A stretch of DNA of 64,000 nucleotides, taken from positions 3,286,001 to 3,350,000 of the forward strand of contig NZ_CP065047.1 in the NCBI RefSeq assembly GCF_015689175.1, given 5' to 3'. The notes beneath the pieces were generated by a model. That model made no database searches. It was not told the DNA's origin and was given only the letters and a program-made list of their open reading frames with translations. Below are positions 34,944 through 46,139 of the stretch, piece by piece. Source of the DNA: Mycobacterium kubicae. Lineage in GTDB: Bacteria; Actinomycetota; Actinomycetes; Mycobacteriales; Mycobacteriaceae. Within the stretch, counting starts at the first letter, position 1. Every line of letters begins with the position of its first letter. The position numbers and the translations under genes were made by a program.

Positions 34944-35801
34944 TTGAAGAAGTTGGGGTCCACCCGATCCGGTAGGCAAAGCCGGCCAGAGGCCAGGCTC
35001 AGCGACCGCGCGCGGCGGCGGCTGCGGCGGCGCGTGTCGGGCGGGCTGTTGCTGCTGATAGCGCTGACCATCGCCGGCGGGCTGGCCGCGGTCCTGACCC
35101 CCAGCCCCCAGGTGGCCGTCGCCGACGAGTCCGGTGCAGCGCTGCTGCGGACCGGCAAGCAACTCTTCGACACCTCCTGCGTGTCCTGCCACGGCGCCAA
35201 CCTGCAAGGCGTGGCCGACCACGGGCCGAGCCTGATCGGCGTCGGTGAGGCGGCGGTGTACTTCCAGGTGTCCACCGGCCGGATGCCCGCCATGCGCGGG
35301 GAGGCGCAGGCGCCGCGCAAGGAGCCGATCTTCGACGCGGCGCAGATCGATGCGCTGGGGGCCTACGTGCAATCCATCGGCGGCGGCCCGACCGTGGTGC
35401 GCAATCCCGACGGCAGCCTGGCCATGCAGTCGCTGCGCGGTAGCGACCTGGGCCGCGGCGGCGATCTGTTCCGCCTCAACTGTGCGTCCTGCCACAACTT
35501 CACCGGGCAGGGCGGCGCGCTGTCCTCGGGTAAGTACGCGCCCAACATCGAGGCCAACGAGCAGCAGATCTTGACCGCGATGCTGACCGGCCCGCAGAAC
35601 ATGCCCAAGTTCGGCGACGGCCAGCTGTCCTTCGAAGCCAAGAAGGACATCATCGCCTACATCAAGAGCGTCAAGGAGGAGCGGCCGCCGGGTGGTTACG
35701 GCCTCGGCGGATTTGGACCCGCACCTGAGGGCATGGCGGCGTGGATCATCGGAATGGTGGCCGCCATCGGTTTGGCATTGTGGATTGGGGCTCGAGCATG
35801 A
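34944..35801 (+). CDS. qcrC: Ubiquinol-cytochrome c reductase diheme cytochrome c subunit QcrC
   Basis: Membrane-anchored diheme cytochrome c that replaces both cytochrome c1 and soluble cytochrome c, wiring the bc1 complex to oxidase. Two CxxCH heme sites are visible: [11 protein letters not shown] and [11 protein letters not shown]. An N-terminal membrane segment ([20 protein letters not shown]) and a C-terminal anchor ([20 protein letters not shown]) flank the heme domain. TTG 34944 is preferred over ATG 34926, because AGGAG lies 8 nt upstream of the TTG, nothing suitable precedes the ATG, and the resulting N-terminus ([10 protein letters not shown]) resembles the orthologue. The stop overlaps the qcrA ATG. 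Confidence 0.95.
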   Translation: MKKLGSTRSGRQSRPEARLSDRARRRLRRRVSGGLLLLIALTIAGGLAAVLTPSPQVAVADESGAALLRTGKQLFDTSCVSCHGANLQGVADHGPSLIGVGEAAVYFQVSTGRMPAMRGEAQAPRKEPIFDAAQIDALGAYVQSIGGGPTVVRNPDGSLAMQSLRGSDLGRGGDLFRLNCASCHNFTGQGGALSSGKYAPNIEANEQQILTAMLTGPQNMPKFGDGQLSFEAKKDIIAYIKSVKEERPPGGYGLGGFGPAPEGMAAWIIGMVAAIGLALWIGARA

Positions 35802-37033
35802 GCGACGACGCTGACATCAAGAACCGCGCCAAAGCCGACGTCGGCTCCGACACCGACACCGGCGCCAACGTCGGGACGCACGAGGAACCCGACGACGCCG
35901 CCTTGGCCGCCATGTCGACCAAGGAACTGGTCGAGCTCGGTGGCCGGATGGACGGCGTCAACACCGTCTACAAGGAGCTGCGCTGGCCGGTAGAGGGCAC
36001 CCGCGCCGAGAAGCGCGCCGAGCGCTCGGTCGCGGTGTGGCTGTTGCTGGGTGGGTTGTTCGGGCTGGCCCTGCTGCTGGTCTTCTTGTTCTGGCCGTGG
36101 GAGTACAAGTCGCGGGAAGACCCGGGCAACATCTGGTACTCGCTGGCCACTCCGCTCTACGGGCTGACGTTCGGTCTGTCCATTCTGGCGATCGCCATCG
36201 GCGCGGTGCAGTTCCAGAAAAAGTTCATCCCCGAAGAGATTTCGATCCAGGAACGCCACGACGGGGCCTCGCGGGACATCGACCGCAAGACCGTGGTCGC
36301 CAACCTCACCGACGCCCTGGACGGCTCCACGGTCCGCCGCCGCAAGCTGATCGGACTGTCCCTGGGCATGGGCCTGGGCGCGTTTGGCCTGAGCACCTTG
36401 GTTGCGTTTGCCGGCGGCTTGATCAAGAACCCGTGGAAGCCGGTCGTGTCCACCGCCGAGGGTAAGAAGGCGGTGCTGTGGACCTCGGGCTGGACCCCGC
36501 GCTACAAGGGCGAGACCATCTATCTGGCGCGCTCGACCGGGTCCTACTCGGGAGCGCCCTATGTCCGGATGCGTCCCGAAGACATCGAGGCCGGCGGCAT
36601 GGAAACCGTCTTCCCCTGGCGCGAGTCCGACGGCGACGGCACCACCGTCGAGTCGCGGGAGAAACTGCAGGCGATCGCGATGGGCATCCGCAACCCCGTG
36701 ATGCTCATCCGGATCAAGCCCACCGACGTCGGCCGCGTGGTCAAACGTCAGGGCCAGGAAAGCTTCAACTTCGGCGAGCTGTTCGCTTACACGAAGATCT
36801 GCTCGCACCTGGGCTGCCCGGCGTCGCTGTACGAGCAGCAGTCCTACCGCATCCTGTGCCCGTGCCACCAGTCGCAGTTCGACGCGCTGCACTTCGCCAA
36901 GCCGATCTTCGGTCCGGCGGCCCGCGCGTTGGCGCAACTACCCATCACAATTGACTCAAACGGGTATCTCGTCGCCAACGGCGATTTCCGCGAACCCGTG
37001 GGACCAGCATTCTGGGAGCGCACAACATCATGA
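35798..37033 (+). CDS. qcrA: Rieske iron-sulfur subunit QcrA
   Basis: Rieske [2Fe-2S] protein of the bc1 complex, 411 residues. An acidic, variable N-terminus of about 60 residues precedes two closely spaced membrane segments ([20 protein letters not shown], then [20 protein letters not shown]) and a third ([20 protein letters not shown]). The C-terminal cluster motifs are [10 protein letters not shown] and CPCHQSQFD. The extra N-terminal membrane segments are typical of actinobacterial QcrA. Its ATG overlaps the qcrC TGA and its stop overlaps the qcrB ATG. Confidence 0.97.
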   Translation: MSDDADIKNRAKADVGSDTDTGANVGTHEEPDDAALAAMSTKELVELGGRMDGVNTVYKELRWPVEGTRAEKRAERSVAVWLLLGGLFGLALLLVFLFWPWEYKSREDPGNIWYSLATPLYGLTFGLSILAIAIGAVQFQKKFIPEEISIQERHDGASRDIDRKTVVANLTDALDGSTVRRRKLIGLSLGMGLGAFGLSTLVAFAGGLIKNPWKPVVSTAEGKKAVLWTSGWTPRYKGETIYLARSTGSYSGAPYVRMRPEDIEAGGMETVFPWRESDGDGTTVESREKLQAIAMGIRNPVMLIRIKPTDVGRVVKRQGQESFNFGELFAYTKICSHLGCPASLYEQQSYRILCPCHQSQFDALHFAKPIFGPAARALAQLPITIDSNGYLVANGDFREPVGPAFWERTTS

Positions 37034-38757
37034 GTCCAAAACTTCGTCCCCCCAAAATCGGCGACGTCCTGGCCCGCCAAGGCGAGGACATCGATACCCG
37101 CTATCACCCCTCGGCGGCGGTCCGGCGTCAGCTCAACAAGGTCTTCCCGACGCACTGGTCGTTCCTGCTCGGTGAGATCGCGCTGTACAGCTTCATCGTC
37201 CTGCTGCTCACCGGGGTTTACCTGACCCTGTTCTTCGACCCCTCCATGGCCGACGTCACCTACAACGGCGTCTACCAACCGCTGCGCGGCGTGGAGATGT
37301 CGAAGGCCTACGCCTCGGCACTGGACATCTCCTTCGAGGTGCGCGGCGGGCTGTTCGTCCGGCAGGTCCACCACTGGGCCGCACTGATTTTCGCCGCGTC
37401 GATCATGGTCCACCTGGCCCGGATCTTCTTCACCGGCGCTTTCCGCCGGCCGCGCGAAGCGAACTGGGTCATCGGTGCGCTGCTGCTGATCCTGGCGATG
37501 TTCGAGGGCTACTTCGGCTACTCGCTGCCTGACGACCTGTTGTCCGGCATCGGGCTGCGCGCCGCGCTGTCGTCGATCACCCTGGGCATGCCGGTCATCG
37601 GAACCTGGCTGCACTGGGCGCTGTTCGGTGGCGACTTCCCTTGTGGCGGAGTGGGATACGAATGCGCCCAAGCCGGTTACATCATCCCGCGCATGTACGC
37701 GTTGCACATCCTGCTGCTCCCGGGCATCATCTTGGCGCTGATCGGGCTGCACCTGGCGATGGTGTGGTTCCAGAAGCACACCCAGTTCCCCGGCCCGGGA
37801 CGCACCGAGCACAACGTCATCGGTGTTCGGGTCATGCCGGTGTTCGCGGTCAAGTCCGGCGCGTTCTTCGCCGCGATCGTCGGCGTCCTCGGCCTGATGG
37901 GCGGACTGTTGCAGATCAACCCGATCTGGAACCTGGGCCCCTACAAGCCATCTCAGGTATCGGCGGGCTCACAGCCGGACTTCTACATGATGTGGACCGA
38001 GGGCCTGGCCCGCATCTGGCCGCCCTGGGAGTTCTACTTCTTCCACCACACCATTCCGGCTGCGGTGTGGGTGGCGCTGCTGATGGGGCTGATCTTCGTC
38101 CTGCTGATCGTCTACCCCTTCCTGGAGAAGCGGTTCACCGGTGACTACGCGCACCACAACCTGCTGCAGCGGCCGCGTGATGCACCGGTACGCACCGCGG
38201 TCGGTTCCATGGCGATCGCCTTCTACATGGTGCTGACGCTGGCGGCGATGAACGACATCATCGCGTGGAAGTTCCACATCTCGCTCAACGCCACCACCTG
38301 GATCGGGCGCATCGGCATGGTGGTCCTGCCGCCGTTCGTCTACTTCATCGCCTACCGCTGGGCGGTCGGCCTGCAGCGCAGCGACCGCGGTGTGCTCGAG
38401 CACGGCATCGAGACCGGCATCATCAAGCGGCTGCCGCACGGTGCCTACATCGAGCTGCACCAGCCGTTGGGCCCCGTCGACGACCACGGCCACCCGCTTC
38501 CGCTGGAATACCAGGGTGGGGCGTTGCCGAAGCGGATGAACAAGCTGGGCTCGGGCGGCTCGCCCGGCATGGGCAGCTTCCTGCGCGCCGACCCGGCGTC
38601 GGAGGACGCGGCCTTGCGCGAAGCCCAGCACAGCGGGGAACGGCGTGCGCTGACCGCAATGCGCGAGTACCAGGAGGGCCTCAACGGCTCGAACGGCTCG
38701 CACAACGGCCACGGACGCAACGGCTCCAACGGCTCGCGCAACGGCGACCACAACTAG
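37030..38757 (+). CDS. qcrB: Cytochrome b subunit QcrB
   Basis: Menaquinol-oxidising cytochrome b of the bc1 complex; the orthologue is the target of telacebec (Q203). The 575-residue protein has eight or more membrane segments, with heme-ligand His residues in the second ([20 protein letters not shown]) and fourth hydrophobic regions, and [11 protein letters not shown] with the Qo-site PWE-type motif. The C-terminal cytoplasmic part is extended and ends in about 28 residues made mainly of Asn, Gly, Ser and His. A strong hairpin follows the stop. Confidence 0.97.
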   Translation: MSPKLRPPKIGDVLARQGEDIDTRYHPSAAVRRQLNKVFPTHWSFLLGEIALYSFIVLLLTGVYLTLFFDPSMADVTYNGVYQPLRGVEMSKAYASALDISFEVRGGLFVRQVHHWAALIFAASIMVHLARIFFTGAFRRPREANWVIGALLLILAMFEGYFGYSLPDDLLSGIGLRAALSSITLGMPVIGTWLHWALFGGDFPCGGVGYECAQAGYIIPRMYALHILLLPGIILALIGLHLAMVWFQKHTQFPGPGRTEHNVIGVRVMPVFAVKSGAFFAAIVGVLGLMGGLLQINPIWNLGPYKPSQVSAGSQPDFYMMWTEGLARIWPPWEFYFFHHTIPAAVWVALLMGLIFVLLIVYPFLEKRFTGDYAHHNLLQRPRDAPVRTAVGSMAIAFYMVLTLAAMNDIIAWKFHISLNATTWIGRIGMVVLPPFVYFIAYRWAVGLQRSDRGVLEHGIETGIIKRLPHGAYIELHQPLGPVDDHGHPLPLEYQGGALPKRMNKLGSGGSPGMGSFLRADPASEDAALREAQHSGERRALTAMREYQEGLNGSNGSHNGHGRNGSNGSRNGDHN

Positions 38758-38774
38758 CTGATCGCAGCTCCGGC

Positions 38775-38815
38775 GTGCGCCCAGGGCGGGACTCGGACTC
38801 CCGCCCTGGGCGCAC
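38775..38815. terminator. Bidirectional hairpin terminator after qcrB
   Basis: Perfect 17-bp arms (38775-38791 and 38799-38815) with a 7-nt loop lie between the convergent ends of qcrB and the Rv2197c-like gene. The stem is very GC-rich and has no U tract, typical of mycobacterial intrinsic terminators. It could serve both strands. Confidence 0.8.
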
Positions 38816-38829
38816 CGTCGATTGACGCC

Positions 38830-39477
38830 TCAGTGCCTGTCGTGCGCGGCGCGTAGCTGACGGACGTAGAGCCACTCGATGGCCGGCATGGCCACCGTGA
38901 TCAACCCGGACAGGCCGTAGACCACCCACGCCGCCCCGTCGTGACCGGTGGCCATCAAATAGGTCGCGGCCGCGACGCCGATCAACGCGGTGCCGATGGC
39001 GGCGGTCAGGGCGACCGTGCCACGCAGCCACATGCGGTCCACCGCCTCGCCCGACCAGTCGCCGTCGGCCGCGACCGCCTGGACTGTCCCCCGGCGGGCC
39101 GGCTCGGGGATCCCGCGGGCCGCGGGCCGCCCGGACTTCAGTGGCGCACGCCCCAGCGTGCGTCCCTGCAGCGCCGGTGAGCGCACGATCGGCTGCTCCG
39201 GTTGGGTCCGGCGGGCTCTCAGCAACACCGGGATCGCGCCGGCGATGATCAGCGCCGACACGATGATGACGGCGTACAACACCCATGTCGTGTGCGAGCC
39301 GCCGGACACTTTGTGGAACCCCTGGCCGAGGTCGGCCAGCGCGACGATGGCGGCCACCCCCACGCCGACCAGCACCAGCCAGATGGCCGCGCAGACACCG
39401 ATCATGATCCGGTCGATGAGGTTCGGCGGCACGACGGGGTCCGGCCCGCGCCGGTACGAGGAGTATCTACCCACCAT
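38830..39477 (-). CDS. Conserved membrane protein (Rv2197c-like)
   Basis: A 215-residue protein with four hydrophobic segments arranged as two pairs: IMIGVCAAIWLVLVGVGVAA and WVLYAVIIVSALIIAGAIPV, then a central basic, Pro/Arg-rich cytoplasmic stretch, then TVALTAAIGTALIGVAAATY and the final pair member ending at EWLYVRQLRAAHDRH. No enzyme motif is seen. The ATG overlaps the mmpS3 TGA (TGATG), so the two are coupled. Context with mmpS3 and cytochrome oxidase genes is conserved in mycobacteria. Confidence 0.88.
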   Translation of the reverse strand: MVGRYSSYRRGPDPVVPPNLIDRIMIGVCAAIWLVLVGVGVAAIVALADLGQGFHKVSGGSHTTWVLYAVIIVSALIIAGAIPVLLRARRTQPEQPIVRSPALQGRTLGRAPLKSGRPAARGIPEPARRGTVQAVAADGDWSGEAVDRMWLRGTVALTAAIGTALIGVAAATYLMATGHDGAAWVVYGLSGLITVAMPAIEWLYVRQLRAAHDRH

Positions 39478-40439
39478 CAGCAGCTCGTCTGCCAGGCGTC
39501 GTTGCTGTTGGAGGACAACACCGTTCCGTCGTTGGTGGTGATGGAGCAGTTGAGCCTGCTGACCCGGAAGAGGCTGGACGCCTCGACCGAGCCCACGTCC
39601 GAGTTCGAGATCGGCGTGACGGTGATCGACCACGGGATGTAGACGTTGTGCTGTGTCCGTCTGCGGCCGGAAGCATCTACATAGGTCACCGAGATGATGT
39701 CGCCCGGGGCCTTGGTGCCGGTCACAGTGTAGGTGACCTGCCGCGGCCCGGCCGGCGTGGTCGGGGGCGGCGGCGCGGCCGCAGACGGGCTGGCCGGTGG
39801 CGGTGCCGGGGGCGACGGCGAAGGCGCCGGCGCCGGGGGCGGTGGCGGTGCTGGGGTCACGGTCACTGTCTGGGTCTCCGTGGCTGTCGGTGGCTCGGTC
39901 GTGGGCGGTGGGGGTGGGGGTGGCGGTGGCGGCGGCGGTGTGGTGGTGGTGATTTCGTCCTGCACCGGCGGCGTCGACGACGTGGTGGTGGTGGCCGGGT
40001 TGGCCAGATTGCTGCTGCTGCCGGTCCGCGTCACCAGCAGCGACACCGAGACGACCAGCGCGATTGCCGCCACGATCGCGGCCACGCCGACCACCCAGGG
40101 CCACCGCGGCGCGGCGTGCTCGTCGTCGTCGAACTCCTCGTAGTCGTCGTAGTCGTAGAGCCGCAGATCGGCCGGCACGTATTGGCCGCTGACGAATTGC
40201 TCGGACTCCGGCGCCGAGTAGGCCCGGGAGTAGATGTCGGTGGCGCCGGTGATCTCCGGCACGTCGTGGCCGGCATCGAACGGCTCCAGCTCGCCACCGT
40301 ACCCAGCACCCAAGTCCAGGTCCGGGCCGAAGTCGCTGCCGGCGTCGTCGCCGTCTGCCGCCGGCTCCGGTTCGGCGCTGGGCTCGCCGGCGAAGTCGGG
40401 TTCGTCAGGTTCCCGCCCCGGCGGATTCGGCCCGCTCAT
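39477..40439 (-). CDS. mmpS3: MmpS3 family membrane protein
   Basis: MmpS-type protein of 320 residues. A long acidic cytoplasmic N-terminus (about 105 residues, with [13 protein letters not shown] before the membrane) leads to one membrane helix ([20 protein letters not shown]). A Thr/Pro linker with twelve consecutive Pro follows, then a C-terminal MmpS-like beta domain ([20 protein letters not shown] onward) ending in Cys. No mmpL partner gene is adjacent. MmpS3 is an orphan MmpS with a proposed role in the cell wall or division, a family inference. Two Cys in the external domain may pair. Confidence 0.93.
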   Translation of the reverse strand: MSGPNPPGREPDEPDFAGEPSAEPEPAADGDDAGSDFGPDLDLGAGYGGELEPFDAGHDVPEITGATDIYSRAYSAPESEQFVSGQYVPADLRLYDYDDYEEFDDDEHAAPRWPWVVGVAAIVAAIALVVSVSLLVTRTGSSSNLANPATTTTSSTPPVQDEITTTTPPPPPPPPPPPPTTEPPTATETQTVTVTPAPPPPPAPAPSPSPPAPPPASPSAAAPPPPTTPAGPRQVTYTVTGTKAPGDIISVTYVDASGRRRTQHNVYIPWSITVTPISNSDVGSVEASSLFRVSRLNCSITTNDGTVLSSNSNDAWQTSC

Positions 40440-40567
40440 GATTGCCTACCCTGTCCAACTGCCTCACCTGCGCGCCGAAGCCGCCCTACCTGCGCGCTCG
40501 GGAGATTCTGCTTATGCCCCGAAAACCCTACCGAACGGGGAGGGGCAGCGAAGTAACGGCAAACTGG

Positions 40568-40618
40568 CCACTGATCAACTGATGCCCGGATTGTGACCTT
40601 CCTCGATCCGATCAGTGG
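40568..40618. repeat. Inverted repeat spanning the ctaF stop
   Basis: CCACTGATC (40568-40576) and GATCAGTGG (40610-40618) are perfect 9-bp inverted copies 33 nt apart; the right copy includes the ctaF stop codon. In the minus-strand transcript it could fold just after ctaF and reduce read-through into mmpS3. No U tract is seen. Confidence 0.4.
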
Positions 40619-41031
40619 TTCTCCGGGCCGGTGTAGTACTCGAAGACCAGTCCGGCCGCCGAAGCCAGGATGAACACCACGCCCGCGGTGATCAGCCAGG
40701 GCAGCCACAATGCGATACCGACCGCCGCGACCGAGCCGGCCAGGGCGATCATGATCGGCCACCAGCTGTGCGGGCTGAAGAAGCCCAATTCGCCTGCGCC
40801 GTCGCTGATCTCGGCGCCTTCATAGTCCTCGGGCCGGGTGTCGAGACGACGGGCGACGAACCGGAAGAAGGTGGCCACGATCAACGCCAGTCCGCCGGTC
40901 AGCACCAGGGCGGTGGCGCCTGCCCACTCGACACCACCCGGGGAAAAGATTGCGGTCAGTACCGCATACAGGATCGCGACCACGACGAAGAAGGCGGCGA
41001 TGAATTCGAACAGCCTGGCTTCGATATGCAT
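40612..41031 (-). CDS. ctaF: Cytochrome c oxidase subunit IV CtaF
   Basis: Actinobacterial subunit IV of the aa3 oxidase. The 139-residue length equals the orthologue. Four hydrophobic segments are seen: [20 protein letters not shown], a second around [19 protein letters not shown], and a C-terminal pair including [29 protein letters not shown] before the third segment is characteristic of the family. It lies 8 bp after ctaC on the same strand; the two are surely cotranscribed. Confidence 0.95.
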   Translation of the reverse strand: MHIEARLFEFIAAFFVVVAILYAVLTAIFSPGGVEWAGATALVLTGGLALIVATFFRFVARRLDTRPEDYEGAEISDGAGELGFFSPHSWWPIMIALAGSVAAVGIALWLPWLITAGVVFILASAAGLVFEYYTGPENH

Positions 41032-41039
41032 TGCGTGTC

Positions 41040-42149
41040 CTAACCGGCGCTGGGCGCCAATTGACCCCGGCGAACGTCGAATGGATGGGTGGTGACCGCC
41101 AGCGGAGGCTGGTTGATCGCCTGCAACGCCTCGGCGTTGGTCTTACCGCCGACTCGCTGCTGCAAGTACGCCTTGAAGTCGTTCGGGTTCACCACGCGGA
41201 CCTCGAAGTTCATCATCGAGTGATAAGTGCCACAGAACTCGGCGCAGTGCCCGACGAACGCGCCGGTCTGGGTGATCTCCCCGACCTGGAACACGTTGAC
41301 CGAGTTGTTGGCTTTCGCGTTGGGAATCACGTCGCGCTTGAACAAGAACTCCGGCACCCAGAAGGTGTGCACCACGTCTGCAGAGTTCAGCTGGAATTCG
41401 ATGCGCTTGCCGGTGGGCAGCACCAGGATCGGGATCTCGGTTTGGGTGCCCAGAATCTCGACCTTGTCGTAGTTGAGGTATTCCCGGTCGGCGGTGTTGC
41501 GCCCGTGCACCGGACCCACCAACTCCTCGCCGTGGGCGTCCTTACCCTCCGGCTTGGACTCCACGGCCCGTTTGCGCTCGGGGTCGGCACCCTCGTAGGT
41601 CATGGTGCCGTCCTTGAAGTTGACCCGCTGATATCCGAACTTCCAGTTCCACTGGAACGCCGTGACGTCGATGACGACCTCGGGGTCCTTCTCCAGGTGC
41701 AACATCTTCTCCTGCACCACGACGGTGAAATAGAACAGCACCGAGATGATCAGGAATGGTGTGACGGTCAACACCAGCTCCAGCGGCATGTTGTAGCCGA
41801 ACTGGCGAGGGAAGTCTTCGTCGCTGCGCTTCTTGCGGTGGAAAGCCGACGACCAGAACATCAGCCCCCACACCGCGATGCCCACCACCAGCGCGGCGAT
41901 CACCGATCCGATCCACAGTTCCCGGTTCAGGCGGCCCTCGGGGGTGATCCCGTACGGCCAGCCCATCCCCAGCACCTGAGACCAGCTGCAGCCGCTCAGG
42001 GTGACCGCTAGCACCCCCAGCGTGCCCGCCAGCCCCAACGGGCGGAGACGACGAGTCAGGCCTCGGGCGCTGCGTCCGGTGCTGCCTGGACGGCGCTGAG
42101 ACCTACTCTGCGACAAGCTTTGCGAACGACCTGGCTCGCGACGTGTCAC
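41040..42149 (-). CDS. ctaC: Cytochrome c oxidase subunit II CtaC
   Basis: Subunit II of the aa3 oxidase, carrying the CuA centre that accepts electrons from QcrC. An N-terminal signal ends in a lipobox-like LSGCSW, so it is probably a lipoprotein. Two membrane helices follow ([17 protein letters not shown] and [20 protein letters not shown]). The cupredoxin domain has CuA ligands in [14 protein letters not shown] and the His in [13 protein letters not shown]. The 369-residue length is normal. The gene is divergent from asnB. Confidence 0.97.
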   Translation of the reverse strand: MTRREPGRSQSLSQSRSQRRPGSTGRSARGLTRRLRPLGLAGTLGVLAVTLSGCSWSQVLGMGWPYGITPEGRLNRELWIGSVIAALVVGIAVWGLMFWSSAFHRKKRSDEDFPRQFGYNMPLELVLTVTPFLIISVLFYFTVVVQEKMLHLEKDPEVVIDVTAFQWNWKFGYQRVNFKDGTMTYEGADPERKRAVESKPEGKDAHGEELVGPVHGRNTADREYLNYDKVEILGTQTEIPILVLPTGKRIEFQLNSADVVHTFWVPEFLFKRDVIPNAKANNSVNVFQVGEITQTGAFVGHCAEFCGTYHSMMNFEVRVVNPNDFKAYLQQRVGGKTNAEALQAINQPPLAVTTHPFDVRRGQLAPSAG

Positions 42150-42269
42150 GGTGGCGCCTCCTGCTCGGATGTCGAATACTACGCAGCGTAGACCACGGGG
42201 TGGGACCCGGCGACTGCCTGGTCACCGCGACGCGCCCGCCGCGGCATCCCCCAGCACCGCCACGTGCGG

Positions 42270-42275
42270 CATACT
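42270..42275 (+). promoter_or_regulatory. -10-like element of a leaderless asnB promoter
   Basis: CATACT, identical to the hexamer before ctaE, ends 8 nt upstream of the asnB GTG. No Shine-Dalgarno lies between it and the start codon, so the transcript probably begins at or within a base or two of the GTG. Confidence 0.4.
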
Positions 42276-42283
42276 GGGGCGCC

Positions 42284-44251
42284 GTGTGTGGACTGCTGGC
42301 CCTCGTCGCGGCTCCGACCGGGGCGGACGGCCCCGCTGGAGCCGATGACCAAGTCGACGGCGCGATAGCCCGCTCGTCCCACTTGATGCGCCACCGGGGT
42401 CCCGACGAGCCGGGCACCTGGACCGAGCCGCACGCCGACGGGTCCGTCCCCGGCGTGGTGTTCGGGTTCAACCGGCTGTCCATCATCGACATCGCCCATT
42501 CCCATCAGCCGCTGCGCTGGGGCCCGCCGGAAACCCCCGACCGCTACGTGCTGGTGTTCAACGGCGAGATCTACAACTACTTGGAGCTGCGCGACGAGCT
42601 GACCACCAGGCACGGCGCCGTCTTCGCCACCGACGGCGACGGAGAGGCGATCGTAGCCGGCTACCACCACTGGGGCGCCGAGGTCTTGGGCCGGCTGCGC
42701 GGCATGTTCGCCTTCGCGCTGTGGGACACCGTGACCCGGGAATTGTTCTGCGCCCGCGACCCCTTCGGCATCAAGCCGCTGTTCATGGCCACCGGCCCCG
42801 GCGGCACGGCTGTGGCCAGCGAAAAGAAGTGCCTGCTCGATCTGGCGGATCTGGTGGGCTTCGACACCGCTCTCGACGAGCGTGCGGTGCAGCACTACAC
42901 CGTGCTGCAGTACGTGCCCGAGCCCGAAACGCTGCACCGTGGGGTGCGGCGGCTGGAGTCCGGCTGCTACGCGCGCATCCGTCCCGGTGCCCAACCGCAG
43001 GTCACCCGCTACTTCCAGCCGCGCTTTGCGGCCACCCCCATCGCCGCCGGCAGCGAACAGGCTCGCTATGACGAGATCACCGCGGTGCTCGAGGACTCGG
43101 TTGCCAAGCACATGCGCGCCGACGTCACCGTCGGGGCGTTCCTGTCCGGCGGTATCGACTCGACGGCCATCGCGGCGCTGGCCATCCGGCACAACCCGCG
43201 GCTGATCACCTTCACCACCGGGTTCGAGCGCGAGGGATTCTCCGAGATCGACGTCGCGGTGGCCTCCGCCGAGGCCATCGGCGCCCGCCACATCGCCAAA
43301 GTGGTCAGCCCCGAGGAGTTCGTCGCCGCGCTGCCCGAAATCGTGTGGTACCTCGACGAGCCGGTCGCCGATCCCGCGCTGGTGCCGTTGTTCTTCGTGG
43401 CCCGCGAAGCTCGCAAACACGTCAAGGTGGTGCTCTCCGGCGAAGGCGCCGACGAGTTGTTCGGCGGCTACACCATCTACCGGGAGCCGCTGTCGCTCAA
43501 GCCGTTCGACTACCTGCCGCGGCCGCTGCGCCGGTCGATGGGCAAGGTGTCCAAGCCGCTGCCCGAAGGCATGCGCGGCAAGAGCCTGCTGCACCGCGGC
43601 TCGCTGACGCTCGAGGAGCGCTACTACGGCAACGCCCGCAGCTTCTCCGACGCGCAGTTGCGCGACGTCCTGCCCGGGTTCCGGGCGGACTGGACGCACA
43701 CCGACGTGACCGCGCAGGTGTACGCCGAGTCGGTCGGGTGGGATCCGGTGGCCCGCATGCAACACATCGACCTGTTCACCTGGCTGCGCGGGGACATCCT
43801 GGTCAAGGCCGACAAGATGACGATGGCCAACTCGCTGGAGCTGCGGGTGCCGTTCCTGGACCCCGAGGTGTTCGCCGTGGCGTCGCGGTTGCCTTATCAG
43901 GCCAAGATCACCCGCACCACGACCAAGTACGCGCTGCGGCGCGCACTGGAGCCCATCGTGCCCGCGCACGTGCTGAACCGGCCCAAGCTGGGCTTCCCGG
44001 TGCCCATCCGCCATTGGCTGCGCACCGGCGAACTACTGGAGTGGGCCACCGACTTGGTGGCCTCGTCGCAGGCCGGGCACCTCGTCGACCTCGCCGCGGT
44101 GCGCCGCATGCTCGACGAGCACCGGCTGGGCGCCAGCGATCACAGCCGGCGGCTGTGGACCGTGCTCATCTTCATGCTCTGGCACGCGATTTTCGTCGAG
44201 CACAGCGTGGTGCCGCAGATCAGCGAACCGCACTACCCGGTGCAGTTGTAG
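42284..44251 (+). CDS. asnB: Glutamine-dependent asparagine synthetase AsnB
   Basis: Class II glutamine amidotransferase/asparagine synthetase, 655 residues. GTG is directly followed by the Cys codon (MCGLLALVAAP), so after Met removal Cys becomes the N-terminal nucleophile; this fixes the start. The amidotransferase half has RHRGPDEPG and FNGEIYNY; the synthetase half has the PP-loop AFLSGGIDSTAIAAL, then LSGEGADELFGGYT and RVPFLDPEV. In mycobacteria AsnB-type enzymes also include LtsA-like proteins that amidate cell-wall DAP, so the substrate could be peptidoglycan. It is divergent from ctaC. Confidence 0.95.
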   Translation: MCGLLALVAAPTGADGPAGADDQVDGAIARSSHLMRHRGPDEPGTWTEPHADGSVPGVVFGFNRLSIIDIAHSHQPLRWGPPETPDRYVLVFNGEIYNYLELRDELTTRHGAVFATDGDGEAIVAGYHHWGAEVLGRLRGMFAFALWDTVTRELFCARDPFGIKPLFMATGPGGTAVASEKKCLLDLADLVGFDTALDERAVQHYTVLQYVPEPETLHRGVRRLESGCYARIRPGAQPQVTRYFQPRFAATPIAAGSEQARYDEITAVLEDSVAKHMRADVTVGAFLSGGIDSTAIAALAIRHNPRLITFTTGFEREGFSEIDVAVASAEAIGARHIAKVVSPEEFVAALPEIVWYLDEPVADPALVPLFFVAREARKHVKVVLSGEGADELFGGYTIYREPLSLKPFDYLPRPLRRSMGKVSKPLPEGMRGKSLLHRGSLTLEERYYGNARSFSDAQLRDVLPGFRADWTHTDVTAQVYAESVGWDPVARMQHIDLFTWLRGDILVKADKMTMANSLELRVPFLDPEVFAVASRLPYQAKITRTTTKYALRRALEPIVPAHVLNRPKLGFPVPIRHWLRTGELLEWATDLVASSQAGHLVDLAAVRRMLDEHRLGASDHSRRLWTVLIFMLWHAIFVEHSVVPQISEPHYPVQL

Positions 44252-44264
44252 GCGCTCGCGGCGG

Positions 44265-45269
<1,005 letters not shown>

Positions 45270-45442
45270 CTAGCCTCTCATGGGGATCGGCCGGGCGACC
45301 AACGCCGTCGCCAGGTGCCGACATCCGGGGGCCGGTGACAGCCGTTGCGCTAGCCTGCTCGATGAGCTCACCAGGTTGCCGGAATCCCCCTGCTCGGGCG
45401 ACAACCGCTCGCCGCCTCACCACCCAGCGTAGGAGAACAACG

Positions 45443-46099
45443 ATGGCCGGTCCGCATCCGCCGAACCATGGTGTCGGCAGCGACGGACCTCAGTCGGCGC
45501 ACCCCTACCCCGAGCCCGGACACCAGCAACCGCCCACCTTCGACTTCCCCGCTGACCCGAGCGAAGCACCGCCCGGCTTCTCCCCCGGCCCACCAGCACC
45601 GGCCTACCCCAAGCGACGGCCCAAACGGCTGCTGATCGGGGTGCTGTTGGCCGTGGCGCTGGTCGCCGCGCTGACCGCCGCGATCGTCTACGGCGTGCGC
45701 ACCAACGGCGCCAGCACCGGCGCTTCCTTCACCGAAGGATCGGCCAAGACGGCGATCCAGGGGTATCTGGACGCGCTGGTGCACAAGGACACCGAGACCA
45801 TCGTCCGCAATTCGCTGTGCGGGATCTACGACGCGGTCAAGGACAAGCGCTCCGATCAGGCCTTGGCCAAGCTGAGCAGCGACGCGTTCCGCAAGCAATT
45901 CTCCGAGGTCACCGTCACCTCGGTGGACAAGATCGTCTACTGGTCGCAATACCAGGCCCAGGTGCTGTTCACCATGCAGGTGGTGCCGGCCACCGGCGGT
46001 CCGCCGCGTGGTCAGGTGCAAGGCCTGGCTCAGCTGCTGTTCCAGCGCGGGCAGGTGCTGGTGTGCTCCTACGTGCTGCGCACCGCAGGACAGTACTGA
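45443..46099 (+). CDS. Membrane-anchored conserved protein with Pro-rich N-terminus (Rv2203-like)
   Basis: A 218-residue bitopic protein. Residues 1-55 are Pro, His and Gly rich and cytoplasmic. A basic patch KRRPKRLLIG leads into the membrane helix (LLAVALVAALTAAIVYGV). The external domain of about 130 residues starts SAKTAIQGYLDALVHKDTET and resembles small NTF2-like/DUF4878-type domains of mycobacterial secreted proteins, a fold guess only. AGGAGAAC precedes the ATG at good spacing; an in-frame ATG 36 codons upstream lacks support. It ends at a terminator hairpin. Confidence 0.87.
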   Translation: MAGPHPPNHGVGSDGPQSAHPYPEPGHQQPPTFDFPADPSEAPPGFSPGPPAPAYPKRRPKRLLIGVLLAVALVAALTAAIVYGVRTNGASTGASFTEGSAKTAIQGYLDALVHKDTETIVRNSLCGIYDAVKDKRSDQALAKLSSDAFRKQFSEVTVTSVDKIVYWSQYQAQVLFTMQVVPATGGPPRGQVQGLAQLLFQRGQVLVCSYVLRTAGQY

Positions 46100-46128
46100 C
46101 CGGGCCGGGGCACACGCCCGACCCGGTC
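46098..46128. terminator. Hairpin terminator between Rv2203-like and erpA-like genes
   Basis: GACCGGG and CCCGGTC form outer arms, with inner GGGC/GCCC pairing around an ACAC loop; TT follows on the plus strand. It lies in the 40-bp gap of two convergent genes and can serve both directions. Confidence 0.65.
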
Positions 46129-46139
46129 TTACCGATTGA

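Noticed and set aside
39700..40000. Gly/Arg-rich plus-strand frames opposite mmpS3
   Set aside because: They are complements of the proline-rich stalk; they resemble PE_PGRS composition but have no PE domain or start context.
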